Shown in pieces: positions 1 to 7,901 of a DNA stretch of 64,000 nt (positions are counted from its first letter, which is position 1; every line of letters starts with the position of its first letter). The stretch is from G965250275 sp965250275 (GTDB lineage: Bacteria; Pseudomonadota; Alphaproteobacteria; Rhodobacterales; Rhodobacteraceae), in contig OZ252297.1 of the NCBI GenBank assembly GCA_965250275.1, positions 3,844,001-3,908,000 on the forward strand, given 5' to 3'. The notes under the pieces are model-generated. The model saw only the letters and a list, made by a program, of their open reading frames with translations, was not told the DNA's origin and did not search any database. The position numbers and the translations under genes are program-made.

Positions 1-445
1 GCAAGCCGAGAAAGATCAGCAGATTGACGATGTAGCGCGTGATTTCGCGCTCTTCGTCGATGCGTGTTGCAACAGAGTCGAGGATCGACCGCGTCGACGC
101 CTGTCCAAGCTGCATCTTGGCGCCGCGCGACCGCAAAAGTGAAGCGAGCGGCGCCAGCAATTGTGGAGGGCTGGCGGTTCCCGAAGTGTCCCCCGCAGCG
201 AACCTCTCGATCCAGCGCACCGAGCCGATAAGCTGCGTCACCTGCCAGAACACGGCAAGCACACCGATGACGAAGACAAACCCGATGAACCCGTTCAGAT
301 AGGGGTTGGCCTCGAACACAGGCAGCACCCGCGGCAAGGCAAAGGACACACCCGTTCCGGACAGCCCCAATACGATCAGCATCATCAGGATTTGCCGCAC
401 CGGCTGGGAAAATTGCGGCCTTGGCTCGCGGTCTGGCTGCGCCAT
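1..445 (-). CDS. ExbB/MotA-TolQ-like proton channel protein, partial (3' end outside window)
   Basis: The minus-strand frame from ATG at 445 is open to the window edge (148 codons). It begins MAQPDREPRPQF and has two clear hydrophobic segments: around residues 16-35 (LMMLIVLGLSGTGVSF) and around 45-65 (GFIGFVFVIGVLAVFWQVTQ). A polar cytoplasmic stretch follows, then a third hydrophobic run at the edge (YIVNLLIFLGL). Motifs such as RSILDSVATRIDEEREITRY resemble roseobacterial biopolymer transporter ExbB-like proteins, which use proton flow to drive envelope processes. The family call is from recognition of pattern and is moderately sure; the C-terminal half is not visible. It ends about 70 bp before the chaC-like gene on the same strand and is probably a separate unit. 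Confidence 0.6.
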   Translation of the reverse strand, partial: MAQPDREPRPQFSQPVRQILMMLIVLGLSGTGVSFALPRVLPVFEANPYLNGFIGFVFVIGVLAVFWQVTQLIGSVRWIERFAAGDTSGTASPPQLLAPLASLLRSRGAKMQLGQASTRSILDSVATRIDEEREITRYIVNLLIFLGL

Positions 446-517
446 GCGCTGCGTTCCTGCTTTTTGGTCTGCTCTTGCGGGCGAGATTACAGAAAAAGCC
501 GCCGCAGCGCCAAGGCT

Positions 518-1048
518 TTATACCGTCAGAGCCGCCACCCGTGCCTGCAGCCATGCCAAATCCGGGTCGTGCAGCCCGATTTCGGCAAGATGTGACACGG
601 TATTGTGCAGATATTCGGTGTTTGGCCCACGGCCCCCGACCGCGCGGGCGATGATCTGTGCCTGATCCTCCAGCGGCAGACCACCACAGTACTGAACGTG
701 GTCTGCATCTATGACGTATGTCACCGCCGTGACGGCGCGCCCGTCATCGAACCTGACCACCAGTTCTTTTTCCAGGTAGGCGGAAGAGATCAGCTCGCGT
801 TCCCGAAGGTAGTCCAGCGTCTGGGTCTCTTTCCCTCGGGCCACAGCCAGCGCCAGCCCGGTGCAAGAGGCGTCCGGCACCGCATCCAGAGCCAGCACCA
901 AACCGGGGTCAGCTTCGGTGCCGCGATGATGGATCGAGCGCATGCAAAATGACCGCGCATACCCATCCAGCGTCGCAAGACGCTGCTCCGCCACCTCGAA
1001 CCCCGGGTTCCACAGCAGCGAACCGTAGCCGAACACCCACATCGTCAT
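518..1048 (-). CDS. chaC: ChaC-type gamma-glutamylcyclotransferase (glutathione-specific)
   Basis: The 176-residue product opens with WVFGYGSLLWNPGF, the YGSL substrate-binding signature of the gamma-glutamylcyclotransferase fold, followed by the RSFCMRSIHHRGT block typical of ChaC proteins. The family cleaves glutathione to 5-oxoproline and Cys-Gly in the cytosol. The candidate catalytic acid lies in the REREL stretch near the middle. Length matches bacterial ChaC proteins (about 175-230). I chose ATG 1048; a GTG three bases upstream and an ATG at 1042 are alternatives, and the AGAGGA ribosome-binding site fits 1048. The gene diverges from the DUF2125 gene across a gap of about 70 bp that must hold both promoters. 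Confidence 0.85.
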   Translation of the reverse strand: MTMWVFGYGSLLWNPGFEVAEQRLATLDGYARSFCMRSIHHRGTEADPGLVLALDAVPDASCTGLALAVARGKETQTLDYLRERELISSAYLEKELVVRFDDGRAVTAVTYVIDADHVQYCGGLPLEDQAQIIARAVGGRGPNTEYLHNTVSHLAEIGLHDPDLAWLQARVAALTV

Positions 1049-1116
1049 CACGCTGGTCCTCTTTCCTCTGGGCCTATAAACAGCAATCCAAGAGCAGGGA
1101 AAAGAGGCACTTGAGC

Positions 1117-2118
1117 ATGCGCGGTTTGATCAGGCTCATCATTGTGCTGGCCGTTTTGTGGTCCGGATGGTGGTTGCTGTCCGCCTATGGGTTACGGCTC
1201 AGCCTGTCCAACTGGTTCGACGCGCAGCGGGAGCTGGGCTGGCAGGCTGACTATTCGGAGATGCAAACATCGGGGTACCCGTTCCGACACACCACACGGC
1301 TGGACCTTCCGGCGCTGGCCGATCCACGGACGGGCACCGCGTGGCGGGCGGACTGGATCAGTTTCGACAGCCCTGCGGCATGGCCGGGACGTCAGACCCT
1401 GCACTTTGCCGATACGCCGCAAACACTGTCCTATCTGGATCAAACCGACACCGTGATCGCTCAAGATATGACGGCAAAGCTGCATCTTCGGCCCGGCATC
1501 GCGCTGCAGCTCGAGCAGATGGCCCTGACAGCCGGCCCCTGGGCCGTCGCCAGTACGGACGGGTCCATCCTTCAGGCTCAAAGCCTGGTTCTGGACATGC
1601 AGCAAACCGAAGACCCGGCAGTCTACGACATCACGTTCGGAGCTGATCGTTTCTCGCCCGGCGAAAACCTGAGGCGCCTGTCACAGACGGCGCAGGCCCT
1701 TCCGGCCACATTCGAGACGCTCACACTTCAAATGCAGGTCGCCTTTGACCGCCCTTGGGATCGCCGCGCCCTGGAGGAAAGCCGGCCGCAGCCGCTAGAG
1801 ATCAATCTGCGACTGGCCGATGCGCAATGGGGGGCCTTGCGGTTGCAGGCGGCCGGTCATGTCACAGTGGATGGCAACGGTGTGCCCGAGGGCTCCGTGA
1901 CCATCAAAGCGGAAAACTGGCGTGAGATGTTGGCCATTGCGCAGGCCACGGGAAGCTTGCCGGAAAGTGCCGTGGAACCCACCGACCGCGTTTTGGGACT
2001 GCTGGCCGGGTTGGGCGGCAACCCAAATGCGCTAGATGTGAAACTGAACCTCCGGGACGGGTTTGTGGCACTCGGGCCCATACCGCTCGGCCCGGCGCCC
2101 AGGCTGATCCTGCGCTAA
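1117..2118 (+). CDS. DUF2125 domain protein, membrane-anchored
   Basis: This 333-residue protein starts MRGLIRLIIVLAVLWSGWW, a short basic N-terminus then one hydrophobic helix, so it is probably anchored in the inner membrane with a periplasmic body. The pattern of a GW..YSEM..SGYPFRHTTRLDLP block after the helix matches the DUF2125 proteins common in alphaproteobacteria. No catalytic motif is visible and the function is unknown. The open frame extends upstream to 949 inside the opposite gene, but ATG 1117 follows AAAGAGG and is the first start outside chaC. It converges on the extensin-like gene with a gap of 15 bp. Confidence 0.7.
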   Translation: MRGLIRLIIVLAVLWSGWWLLSAYGLRLSLSNWFDAQRELGWQADYSEMQTSGYPFRHTTRLDLPALADPRTGTAWRADWISFDSPAAWPGRQTLHFADTPQTLSYLDQTDTVIAQDMTAKLHLRPGIALQLEQMALTAGPWAVASTDGSILQAQSLVLDMQQTEDPAVYDITFGADRFSPGENLRRLSQTAQALPATFETLTLQMQVAFDRPWDRRALEESRPQPLEINLRLADAQWGALRLQAAGHVTVDGNGVPEGSVTIKAENWREMLAIAQATGSLPESAVEPTDRVLGLLAGLGGNPNALDVKLNLRDGFVALGPIPLGPAPRLILR

Positions 2119-2133
2119 GTCCCGCGAACGGTC

Positions 2134-2982
2134 TCAGCGGCAGAACGGGCCGCCCCGATGGCGCGCGGTATCAAAATGAAAGTGATCGCGATGGAAACGG
2201 TCCGAGTTGGGTCCCAACACGGTGCCAAACGGCCCACACGCAGCTTTCCAGGCGCTCCGCAACGGGCGCGCAGTGGTGCCACTGCCCCAGCCCGCCAATA
2301 CGGTAATGACCTCACCGTCTTTCATAGTGAAGGCGGACAAATCGATTGCCTTGCCCTTGCCGTGCTCCGAGATTTTGCCGCCGCGCTGGTTGTTCCGGGT
2401 CCGGCAGATGTAATGTGCAGCCACCCGCATTTCGACAACCGGACCGCGTCGGCGAAACGCGGGTTTCAAACCCGTATCCACCCACTTCTTCAGTGCGTGC
2501 GCGGTGGTACAATCCATCGTGGCGGGTGTTGAGAGGCGCACGCCGGACACCGATTTCACCTTTACGGCGTCACGCACCCCGCATCCGCGGACGCGGCCTG
2601 GCACGTTTCCGATCTTATCGCCCTGAATGGCAAGGTCGCCGCAAACGGCCCCTTTCTTCGCCGCGCGACGCTCTTTGCGCTTCTTGAACAGAAACGCCTC
2701 GGTAGCGGCCTTGGGCCGGACCGGAGGGAACAGCGAAACATCCGGTCCGGTCGATGGCAGAGCCACGCTGGCCTGCATGATTTTGGCTTGCTCCGACGCC
2801 GGACGTTGCAATGGGCGCACAGCGCTGACCGCGGCGGCGATGGCGGCCTCAACCACTGGGTCAGCCGCGACGCTTTGGGCCCGCAGTTCCGGCCTCAGCG
2901 AGCGATCCGGTGCGGTCGCTGAGGCTGACACGGCCCAGACGCTCAACGACGCCAGAATGCCAAAGGCGGTCCCGCGGATCAT
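2134..2982 (-). CDS. Extensin-like C-terminal domain protein (secreted, M15-like fold)
   Basis: 282 residues. An N-terminal signal peptide (MIRGTAFGILASLSVWAVSASA) is followed by a low-complexity linker to about residue 105. The C-terminal extensin-like domain follows, with SEHGKGKAIDLSAF, a central WGSG, and RDHFHFD near the end. The His/Asp arrangement (SEHG...AIDLS...HFHFD) is that of the M15-like peptidoglycan-peptidase fold, so a periplasmic wall-related role is plausible, though activity for this family is not established to my knowledge. Paired Cys (VCGDL, GCGV, CTTAH, CGPFG, FC at the end) may form disulfides. Its start overlaps the stop of tyrA by 4 bp, so it is transcribed last in the hisC-tyrA-extensin unit. 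Confidence 0.85.
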   Translation of the reverse strand: MIRGTAFGILASLSVWAVSASATAPDRSLRPELRAQSVAADPVVEAAIAAAVSAVRPLQRPASEQAKIMQASVALPSTGPDVSLFPPVRPKAATEAFLFKKRKERRAAKKGAVCGDLAIQGDKIGNVPGRVRGCGVRDAVKVKSVSGVRLSTPATMDCTTAHALKKWVDTGLKPAFRRRGPVVEMRVAAHYICRTRNNQRGGKISEHGKGKAIDLSAFTMKDGEVITVLAGWGSGTTARPLRSAWKAACGPFGTVLGPNSDRFHRDHFHFDTARHRGGPFCR

Positions 2983-3902
2983 TTTGGCGACCGCATGGTG
3001 CGTCCGAAATCCGGCGCATCGATGTCTTGTCCCGCTTCGATGATCCCCCGCCGGATCGATCGCGTGCGGGTGAAGTAATCGTGCAGCTGTTGCCCGTCCC
3101 CGGTGCGAATGGCCCGTTGAAGCGCGAACAGTTCCTCCGTGAACCGTCCGAGGATTTCGAGCGTGGCGTCCTTATTGGTCAAGAACACGTCACGCCACAT
3201 GGTCGGGTCACTCGCCGCGATCCGGGTAAAGTCCCGAAAGCCGGCAGCGGAGTACTTGATGACTTCGCTGTCGGTCACCCGGCGCAGATCATCGGCCACT
3301 CCAACCATCGTATAGGCGATGAGATGCGGGGCGTGGCTGGTCACCGCCAACACCAGATCATGATGATCGGCATCCATTTCCTCAACCAGGGCACCCATAC
3401 CCTCCCAGAAGCGCCGCAACTGATCGACCGGCGACCGCGGCGTTCCTTCGACGGGCACCAGAATGCAGAACCGGTTGTCGAAGAGTTCGGCAAATCCACT
3501 TTCCGGACCGGAATGCTCGGTCCCCGCCAGCGGGTGGCCGGCAATGAAGTGCACAGTGTCGGGAAGTTCCGGAAGCACCTTTGAAATGACGTCGCGCTTG
3601 ACCGATCCGACATCAGTCACTGTTGCGCCCGGTTTCAGCAGAGGCGCAATCTGGGATGCAACTTCACCCATCACACCTACGGGCACCGCCAGAACTACCA
3701 GATCGGCACCTTCAACCGCGTCAGCGATGTCGTCGCAGACCCGGTCCGTCAGACCGATGCGCCGCGCCGTGTCGCGCGTTTCCGCGCTGCGGGCATATCC
3801 CGTGACCTCATGGGCCAGCCCTGCGCGTTTGATGGCCCAGAACATCGAAGACGCAATCAATCCAAGCCCGATCAGAGCGACCCGTTCATAGACGACGCTC
3901 AT
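2979..3902 (-). CDS. tyrA: Prephenate/arogenate dehydrogenase family protein
   Basis: 307 residues. The N-terminus VALIGLGLIASSMFWAIKRAG is the NAD(P) Rossmann motif of TyrA. It is followed by DLVVLAVPVG and by DVGSVKRDV, HFIAGHPLAGTEHSGPE and SHAPHLIAY, which are hallmark TyrA/TyrC blocks. The enzyme oxidatively decarboxylates prephenate or arogenate in tyrosine synthesis. There is no chorismate mutase or ACT domain, so it is the short monofunctional form. It overlaps hisC upstream by 4 bp (ATGA) and the extensin-like gene downstream by 4 bp. Pairing with a HisC-type aminotransferase fits tyrosine synthesis via either transamination order; prephenate versus arogenate preference cannot be read from sequence. 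Confidence 0.9.
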   Translation of the reverse strand: MSVVYERVALIGLGLIASSMFWAIKRAGLAHEVTGYARSAETRDTARRIGLTDRVCDDIADAVEGADLVVLAVPVGVMGEVASQIAPLLKPGATVTDVGSVKRDVISKVLPELPDTVHFIAGHPLAGTEHSGPESGFAELFDNRFCILVPVEGTPRSPVDQLRRFWEGMGALVEEMDADHHDLVLAVTSHAPHLIAYTMVGVADDLRRVTDSEVIKYSAAGFRDFTRIAASDPTMWRDVFLTNKDATLEILGRFTEELFALQRAIRTGDGQQLHDYFTRTRSIRRGIIEAGQDIDAPDFGRTMRSPK

Positions 3903-4981
3903 GCCAGCCCCCGAAACGTGACCAAGGCGTCCAGAACGCGGGTGACATCCTCGGGCCGCCCAACAGTGATGCGGAGCGCGTTGGGGAAGCCATACCCTGC
4001 GACCCCGCGCACAATGATGCCCTGTGCCTTCAGATGTTGGTCCGCTGCCTGAGCCTCGGCCGCGTCGGTGAAGCGTGCCATGACAAAATTGGTGTGGCTC
4101 TCATCTGACGGAATACCAATCTGCGCCAAACCAGCCGACAGTCTTGTCCGTTGCTCGGCATTCATCTTCCGACAGCTCTCGACAAATGCGCGGTCCCGCA
4201 CCGCAGCTTCAGCGCCCGCGAGCGCCACGGCGGACATGTTGAAGGGCCCCCGGATGCGGTTCAGCACGTCAATGACATGCGACGGCGCGTAGGCCCATCC
4301 GACGCGCAAGCCACCCAGACCGTAAATCTTGGAGAACGTCCGCGTCATCACCACGTTCTGCCGAGCACCAACCCAAGCCGCCCCACCGTCATAAAGATCA
4401 GAGTATTCGGCATACGCTCCGTCCAGGACCAAAAGGCACTGTTCCGGCACCGCATCTACCAAACGTTCCAGATCGTCAGAGGACAGCATCGTGCCCGCCG
4501 GGTTGGCAGGATTGGTCACGTAAATCAGCCGGGTGGCGGGCGTGATGCGGTTGATCACGGCGTCAACGTCGACACACCGTTCGGCCTCCGGCGCCATGAC
4601 CGGTGTAGCGCCCGCAGACAGCGCCATGATCCGGTAGAGCGAAAACCCATGCTCGGTGAACAAAACTTCGTCGCCGGGCCCGGCATAGGCCATTGCAAGC
4701 AACGTCAAGATCTCGTCAGAGCCCACGCCGACGATGATCTGATCCGGCTCCAACCCATGAACCTCTCCAATCGCAGATCGCAGCGCGGCATGGTCGGTCG
4801 ACGGGTAGCGATTCAGGTTCGCCAGAACCTCCGACATCGCCGCGACCGCCATGGGGGACGGCCCGACGGGGTTCTCATTCGAGCTCAGCTTGAGAGGTTT
4901 TGCCTGTCCCTCGATATGGCTGGCGCCGCCCTGATACAGGGCGATGTCCATGATACCGGGTTGCGGACGGATGTGGCTCAT
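3899..4981 (-). CDS. hisC: Histidinol-phosphate / aromatic aminotransferase
   Basis: 360 residues, a class I/II PLP aminotransferase. Visible blocks are LSSNENPVGPSP near the N-terminus, DQIIVGVGSDEIL, YVTNPANPAGTML, LDGAYAEY, and TRTFSKIYGLGGLRVGW with the PLP lysine in FSK. HisC proteins convert imidazole-acetol phosphate to histidinol phosphate; many also transaminate prephenate or aryl pyruvates, which the tight coupling to tyrA suggests here. The open frame allows a start at 4996 (MRSPE...), but ATG 4981 (MSHIRPQPGIMD) matches the usual HisC N-terminus and has GAGGAG seven bases upstream, so I use 4981. Confidence 0.9.
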   Translation of the reverse strand: MSHIRPQPGIMDIALYQGGASHIEGQAKPLKLSSNENPVGPSPMAVAAMSEVLANLNRYPSTDHAALRSAIGEVHGLEPDQIIVGVGSDEILTLLAMAYAGPGDEVLFTEHGFSLYRIMALSAGATPVMAPEAERCVDVDAVINRITPATRLIYVTNPANPAGTMLSSDDLERLVDAVPEQCLLVLDGAYAEYSDLYDGGAAWVGARQNVVMTRTFSKIYGLGGLRVGWAYAPSHVIDVLNRIRGPFNMSAVALAGAEAAVRDRAFVESCRKMNAEQRTRLSAGLAQIGIPSDESHTNFVMARFTDAAEAQAADQHLKAQGIIVRGVAGYGFPNALRITVGRPEDVTRVLDALVTFRGLA

Positions 4982-5054
4982 CTCGGGGCTCCTCAATGGA
5001 GACCCTAATAGCCGCCCGTTTCGCCGGTGAAAAGCGACAAAGCCTGCACGAGCG

Positions 5055-6482
5055 TTATGCTGCTTTGGAGTTGATATGGAACCGGGCCGTCTCCGGGTCA
5101 GCCGTGTATCGCGGCAACCAGCGATCCGTGTTTCGGCTCAGTTCATTTACGCTGTCGATTATGTAGTTCACGGTCTTCGGCGTCATCAGATAGTTGAAGT
5201 TCAGGCGCACCCAACCGGGTTTGCGCAGCTCCTCTCCTTGCGCCAGCGCGTCGCGCAGCATTTCGGACTCCGCGCGACCAATGCCAAGCAACCGATGCGC
5301 ATACGGACCGGCGCAGGCGCAGCCCCCGCGCGCTTGGATCCCGTAGATGTCGCTCAACATCCGGGTGAAGAGTTGCTGGTGCACCGGTTTGCCCGATTTG
5401 TCCCGCACCAGGAATGAGAAGATCGGCAGACGATGGGCGATCTCCGCGCCAAGAAGTTCCATGTGCGGGTTGTCGCTCCAACCCTCGAGGGCCATTGCGT
5501 TGTAGCGCGCCTCATAGTCGGCAATGACCTCTGCCCCGACCACGTCCTTGACGATGAAGGCCAGCGCGGCGCGAATGTCCCCGATGACGTTCGGCGTGCC
5601 CGCTTCCTCCCGCGCGGCCAGATCGGTGCTGTAGTCCTGCGCCCATGGCGAGACAAATGAAACGGTCCCGCCACCCGGTGCGCTGGGGATCTCGCACCGC
5701 ACCGCCGTTCGGTTGACCACCAGAATGCCCGATGCGCCCGGCCCACCGGGAAACTTGTGGGGGCTGACCACGATTGCATCCTTGCGGGCATCGGGAGGCC
5801 CCATGTTGATGGGCAAGTAAGGTCCTGCGCCGGCATAGTCCCAGACCGCCCGCGCACCATGGGCTTTCAGGATCCGTGTCACTGGGTCCGGATCAGTGAT
5901 GATGCCCGTGACATTGGACGCCGCCGAGAAACTGCCGATCTTGAGATCCGCGTTTGGGTAGTCGTTCAAAGCCATCCGCAGCGCATCGAGGTCAGGACCA
6001 CCTGCCGGGCCCTCGGGAATTTCGACAACGCGCGCGCGACTTTCGCGCCACGGCAGGATGTTGGAGTGATGTTCATAGGGCCCTACGAAAACAACCGGCT
6101 GATTGGCGCGAGAAACGCCCATAAGTTCGACCAGGCGGTTCAGCCCGGCGGTTGCCCCCGCCCCCGCAAAGATCACGCTGTCCTGTGGACCGGCCCCGGT
6201 CAAACGTGCGATTTCAGCGCGCGCAGCCCGGCGCAGACGGGTCACGTAGCCACCGCAATAGGATGCCTCGGTATGGCTGTTTGCGTAGTACGGCAGGACG
6301 GAGGTCATGACGTACTCTTCCACCTGATGCAGCGCCCGCCCCGACGCCACGTAGTCTGCATAAACCAATGGAACGTCGCCCTCCAACCCGGGAATGGGGG
6401 TACCCTCGCCAATTACGCCGTCGCGCAGGCTGTCAGCTTCCACGGCGGTCTTGATGGTGTCCCGAAATGCGTCCAACGTCAT
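5055..6482 (-). CDS. Class V PLP aminotransferase / cysteine desulfurase-like enzyme
   Basis: 475 residues. The class V fold is shown by YADYVASGRALHQVE near the N-terminus, VIFAGAGATAGLNRLV, the PLP-lysine segment VVSPHKFPGGPGASG, and the C-terminal ARGGCACAGPYAHRLLGIG. The last has Cys residues where cysteine desulfurases carry the catalytic Cys loop. This subgroup is usually annotated as selenocysteine lyase or aminotransferase class V; the true substrate is unknown to me. No SUF/ISC genes are adjacent, so a housekeeping Fe-S role is unlikely. It is divergent from an Lrp/AsnC regulator with 101 bp between the starts, the classic arrangement for local amino-acid-responsive control. GGGAG lies before ATG 6482. 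Confidence 0.75.
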   Translation of the reverse strand: MTLDAFRDTIKTAVEADSLRDGVIGEGTPIPGLEGDVPLVYADYVASGRALHQVEEYVMTSVLPYYANSHTEASYCGGYVTRLRRAARAEIARLTGAGPQDSVIFAGAGATAGLNRLVELMGVSRANQPVVFVGPYEHHSNILPWRESRARVVEIPEGPAGGPDLDALRMALNDYPNADLKIGSFSAASNVTGIITDPDPVTRILKAHGARAVWDYAGAGPYLPINMGPPDARKDAIVVSPHKFPGGPGASGILVVNRTAVRCEIPSAPGGGTVSFVSPWAQDYSTDLAAREEAGTPNVIGDIRAALAFIVKDVVGAEVIADYEARYNAMALEGWSDNPHMELLGAEIAHRLPIFSFLVRDKSGKPVHQQLFTRMLSDIYGIQARGGCACAGPYAHRLLGIGRAESEMLRDALAQGEELRKPGWVRLNFNYLMTPKTVNYIIDSVNELSRNTDRWLPRYTADPETARFHINSKAA

Positions 6483-6583
6483 GTATGAGCTCCCTTTGCC
6501 GATCTAACATAACTGCGGCATGGAGCATCTTTGTCTCATTTTTTGACATTGATGACTTCGGTTTGTGGTCATATGATTGCCCA
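6483..6583. promoter_or_regulatory. Divergent promoter region between class V enzyme gene and lrp-like gene
   Basis: These 101 bp separate two divergent starts. On the plus strand a TTGACA sits at about 6543-6548. The palindrome TCATATGA (6570-6577) lies just before the regulator's ATG and could be part of an Lrp/AsnC half-site. No ribosome-binding site is evident before ATG 6584, so the regulator's message may be leaderless or nearly so. Promoter spacing is not convincing, so this is a region call only. Confidence 0.35.
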
Positions 6584-7045
6584 ATGAGCCAAAACCTAGA
6601 TGACACTGACATTCGCCTGCTCCGGGAATTGCAAAAGGATGCGAGCCTGTCCCAACGCGCGCTCGCCGATCGTATCGGACTGTCCCAGAACGCCTGCTGG
6701 CGGCGCATGCGCGCCTTGCAAGACAGCGGGGTGTTGCAGGGCAGCGTGGCCCGGATTGACCGCAGTCAGTTGGGACTGGATCTGGTTGTGTTCGTGATGC
6801 TGCGCACCCGGCATCACTCCGCGGACTGGCTCACCAATTTCCGCCGGCATGTGCTGACAATTCCGGAAGTGATCGACTTTCACCGCATCAGCGGGGACTA
6901 CGATTATCAGCTCAAGGTCGTGACCGAAGATATGGCCAGCTATGACCGGGTCTACCAGCGGCTGATTGCAGGCGTCGATCTGGACAGCGTGACATCTTAC
7001 TTCGCGATGGAGGTCATCGCCGAAGGACGGCCCGTCCCACTCTGA
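6584..7045 (+). CDS. Lrp/AsnC family transcriptional regulator
   Basis: 153 residues, the standard Lrp/AsnC size. The N-terminal winged HTH reads LDDTDIRLLRELQKDASLSQRALADRIGLSQNACWRRMRALQ (split here only for reading), ending at about residue 45. The C-terminal RAM/ACT-like domain includes RISGDYDYQLKVVTEDMASY. These proteins bind DNA as dimers and higher oligomers and sense amino acids. The open frame extends upstream to 6467, but ATG 6584 gives the canonical N-terminus MSQNLDDTD. Its divergent neighbour, the class V PLP enzyme, is the likely target. Confidence 0.9.
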   Translation: MSQNLDDTDIRLLRELQKDASLSQRALADRIGLSQNACWRRMRALQDSGVLQGSVARIDRSQLGLDLVVFVMLRTRHHSADWLTNFRRHVLTIPEVIDFHRISGDYDYQLKVVTEDMASYDRVYQRLIAGVDLDSVTSYFAMEVIAEGRPVPL

Positions 7046-7085
7046 CGTCGCAGCGGGTCACGCGGTTTTTCTTGCCCCATAACGC

Positions 7086-7113
7086 AAAAAAGGCCGCACC
7101 CTGAGGCGCGGCC
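7086..7113 (-). terminator. Rho-independent terminator of rpsD
   Basis: Read on the minus strand, GGCCGC and GCGGCC pair across a short loop and are followed by a run of six T, 24 bases beyond the rpsD stop. This is a textbook intrinsic terminator. Confidence 0.85.
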
Positions 7114-7136
7114 CTGTTCGTGACGATCCTGTAGGA

Positions 7137-7757
7137 TCAGTTCTTGGCGTAGAATTCGACGACGAGGTTTGGTTCCATCATCACCGGATACGGCACATCG
7201 CCCAGACCGGGGGTGCGCACAAAGGTGGCCACCATCTTGGAATGGTCAACTTCCATGTAATCGGGCACATCACGCTCCGGCAGAGCGGCAGCTTCCATAA
7301 CGATAGCGAGTTGCTTGGACTTGTCACGCAGCTCGATCACGTCGCCTTCTTTGACGCGGTAGCTGGGAATGTTCACGCGTTTGCCGTTCACTTTGACATG
7401 CCCGTGGTTCACGAACTGGCGTGCAGCAAAAACGGTTGGCACGAATTTCGCGCGGTAAACCACCGCGTCCAGACGGCGTTCCAACAGACCGATCAGGTTC
7501 TCACCGGTGTCGCCCTTGACCCGCTCTGCTTCGGCATAAATGCGGCGAAACTGTTTTTCGGTCAGGTCACCGTAGTAGCCCTTGAGCTTCTGCTTGGCGC
7601 GCAGCTGAATACCGAAATCCGACAACTTGCCTTTGCGGCGCTGGCCGTGCTGGCCGGGTCCGTATTCACGGCGGTTGACGGGGGATTTGGGGCGGCCCCA
7701 AATGTTTTCGCCCATGCGGCGATCAATCTTGTACTTGGCAGACGTGCGTTTTGTCAC
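7137..7757 (-). CDS. rpsD: 30S ribosomal protein S4
   Basis: 206 residues, the expected S4 length. The N-terminus has SAKYKIDRRMGENIWGRPKSP and the RREYGPGQHGQRRK stretch. The S4 RNA-binding domain follows (RRLDAVVYRAKF, RQFVNHGHVKVNGKRVNIPS) at about residues 95-160. S4 nucleates assembly of the 30S subunit body. AAAGGAG precedes ATG 7757. It is monocistronic here, with its own strong promoter at 7855-7882 and a terminator at 7086-7113, so it is not inside the alpha operon as in enterics. Confidence 0.98.
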   Translation of the reverse strand: MTKRTSAKYKIDRRMGENIWGRPKSPVNRREYGPGQHGQRRKGKLSDFGIQLRAKQKLKGYYGDLTEKQFRRIYAEAERVKGDTGENLIGLLERRLDAVVYRAKFVPTVFAARQFVNHGHVKVNGKRVNIPSYRVKEGDVIELRDKSKQLAIVMEAAALPERDVPDYMEVDHSKMVATFVRTPGLGDVPYPVMMEPNLVVEFYAKN

Positions 7758-7854
7758 GGCTGATCTCCTTTTGCAGTCTCAAAAGGGCGTTGTCCTCTGC
7801 CAACTGGCCGACAGGCATCTCCTTGCGGAGGCCACCAACACCAATGAAGCCGCG

Positions 7855-7882
7855 CTTATAGCCGCCTTTGCAGGGGTGTCAA
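7855..7882 (-). promoter_or_regulatory. Sigma-70-type promoter for rpsD
   Basis: On the minus strand a perfect TTGACA (7882-7877) is separated by 16 bases from TATAAG (7860-7855). Transcription would start near 7848 and leave a leader of about 90 bases before the S4 start codon. This is the clearest promoter in the window. Confidence 0.75.
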
Positions 7883-7901
7883 CCGAGCAATCGCTGCAAG
7901 T

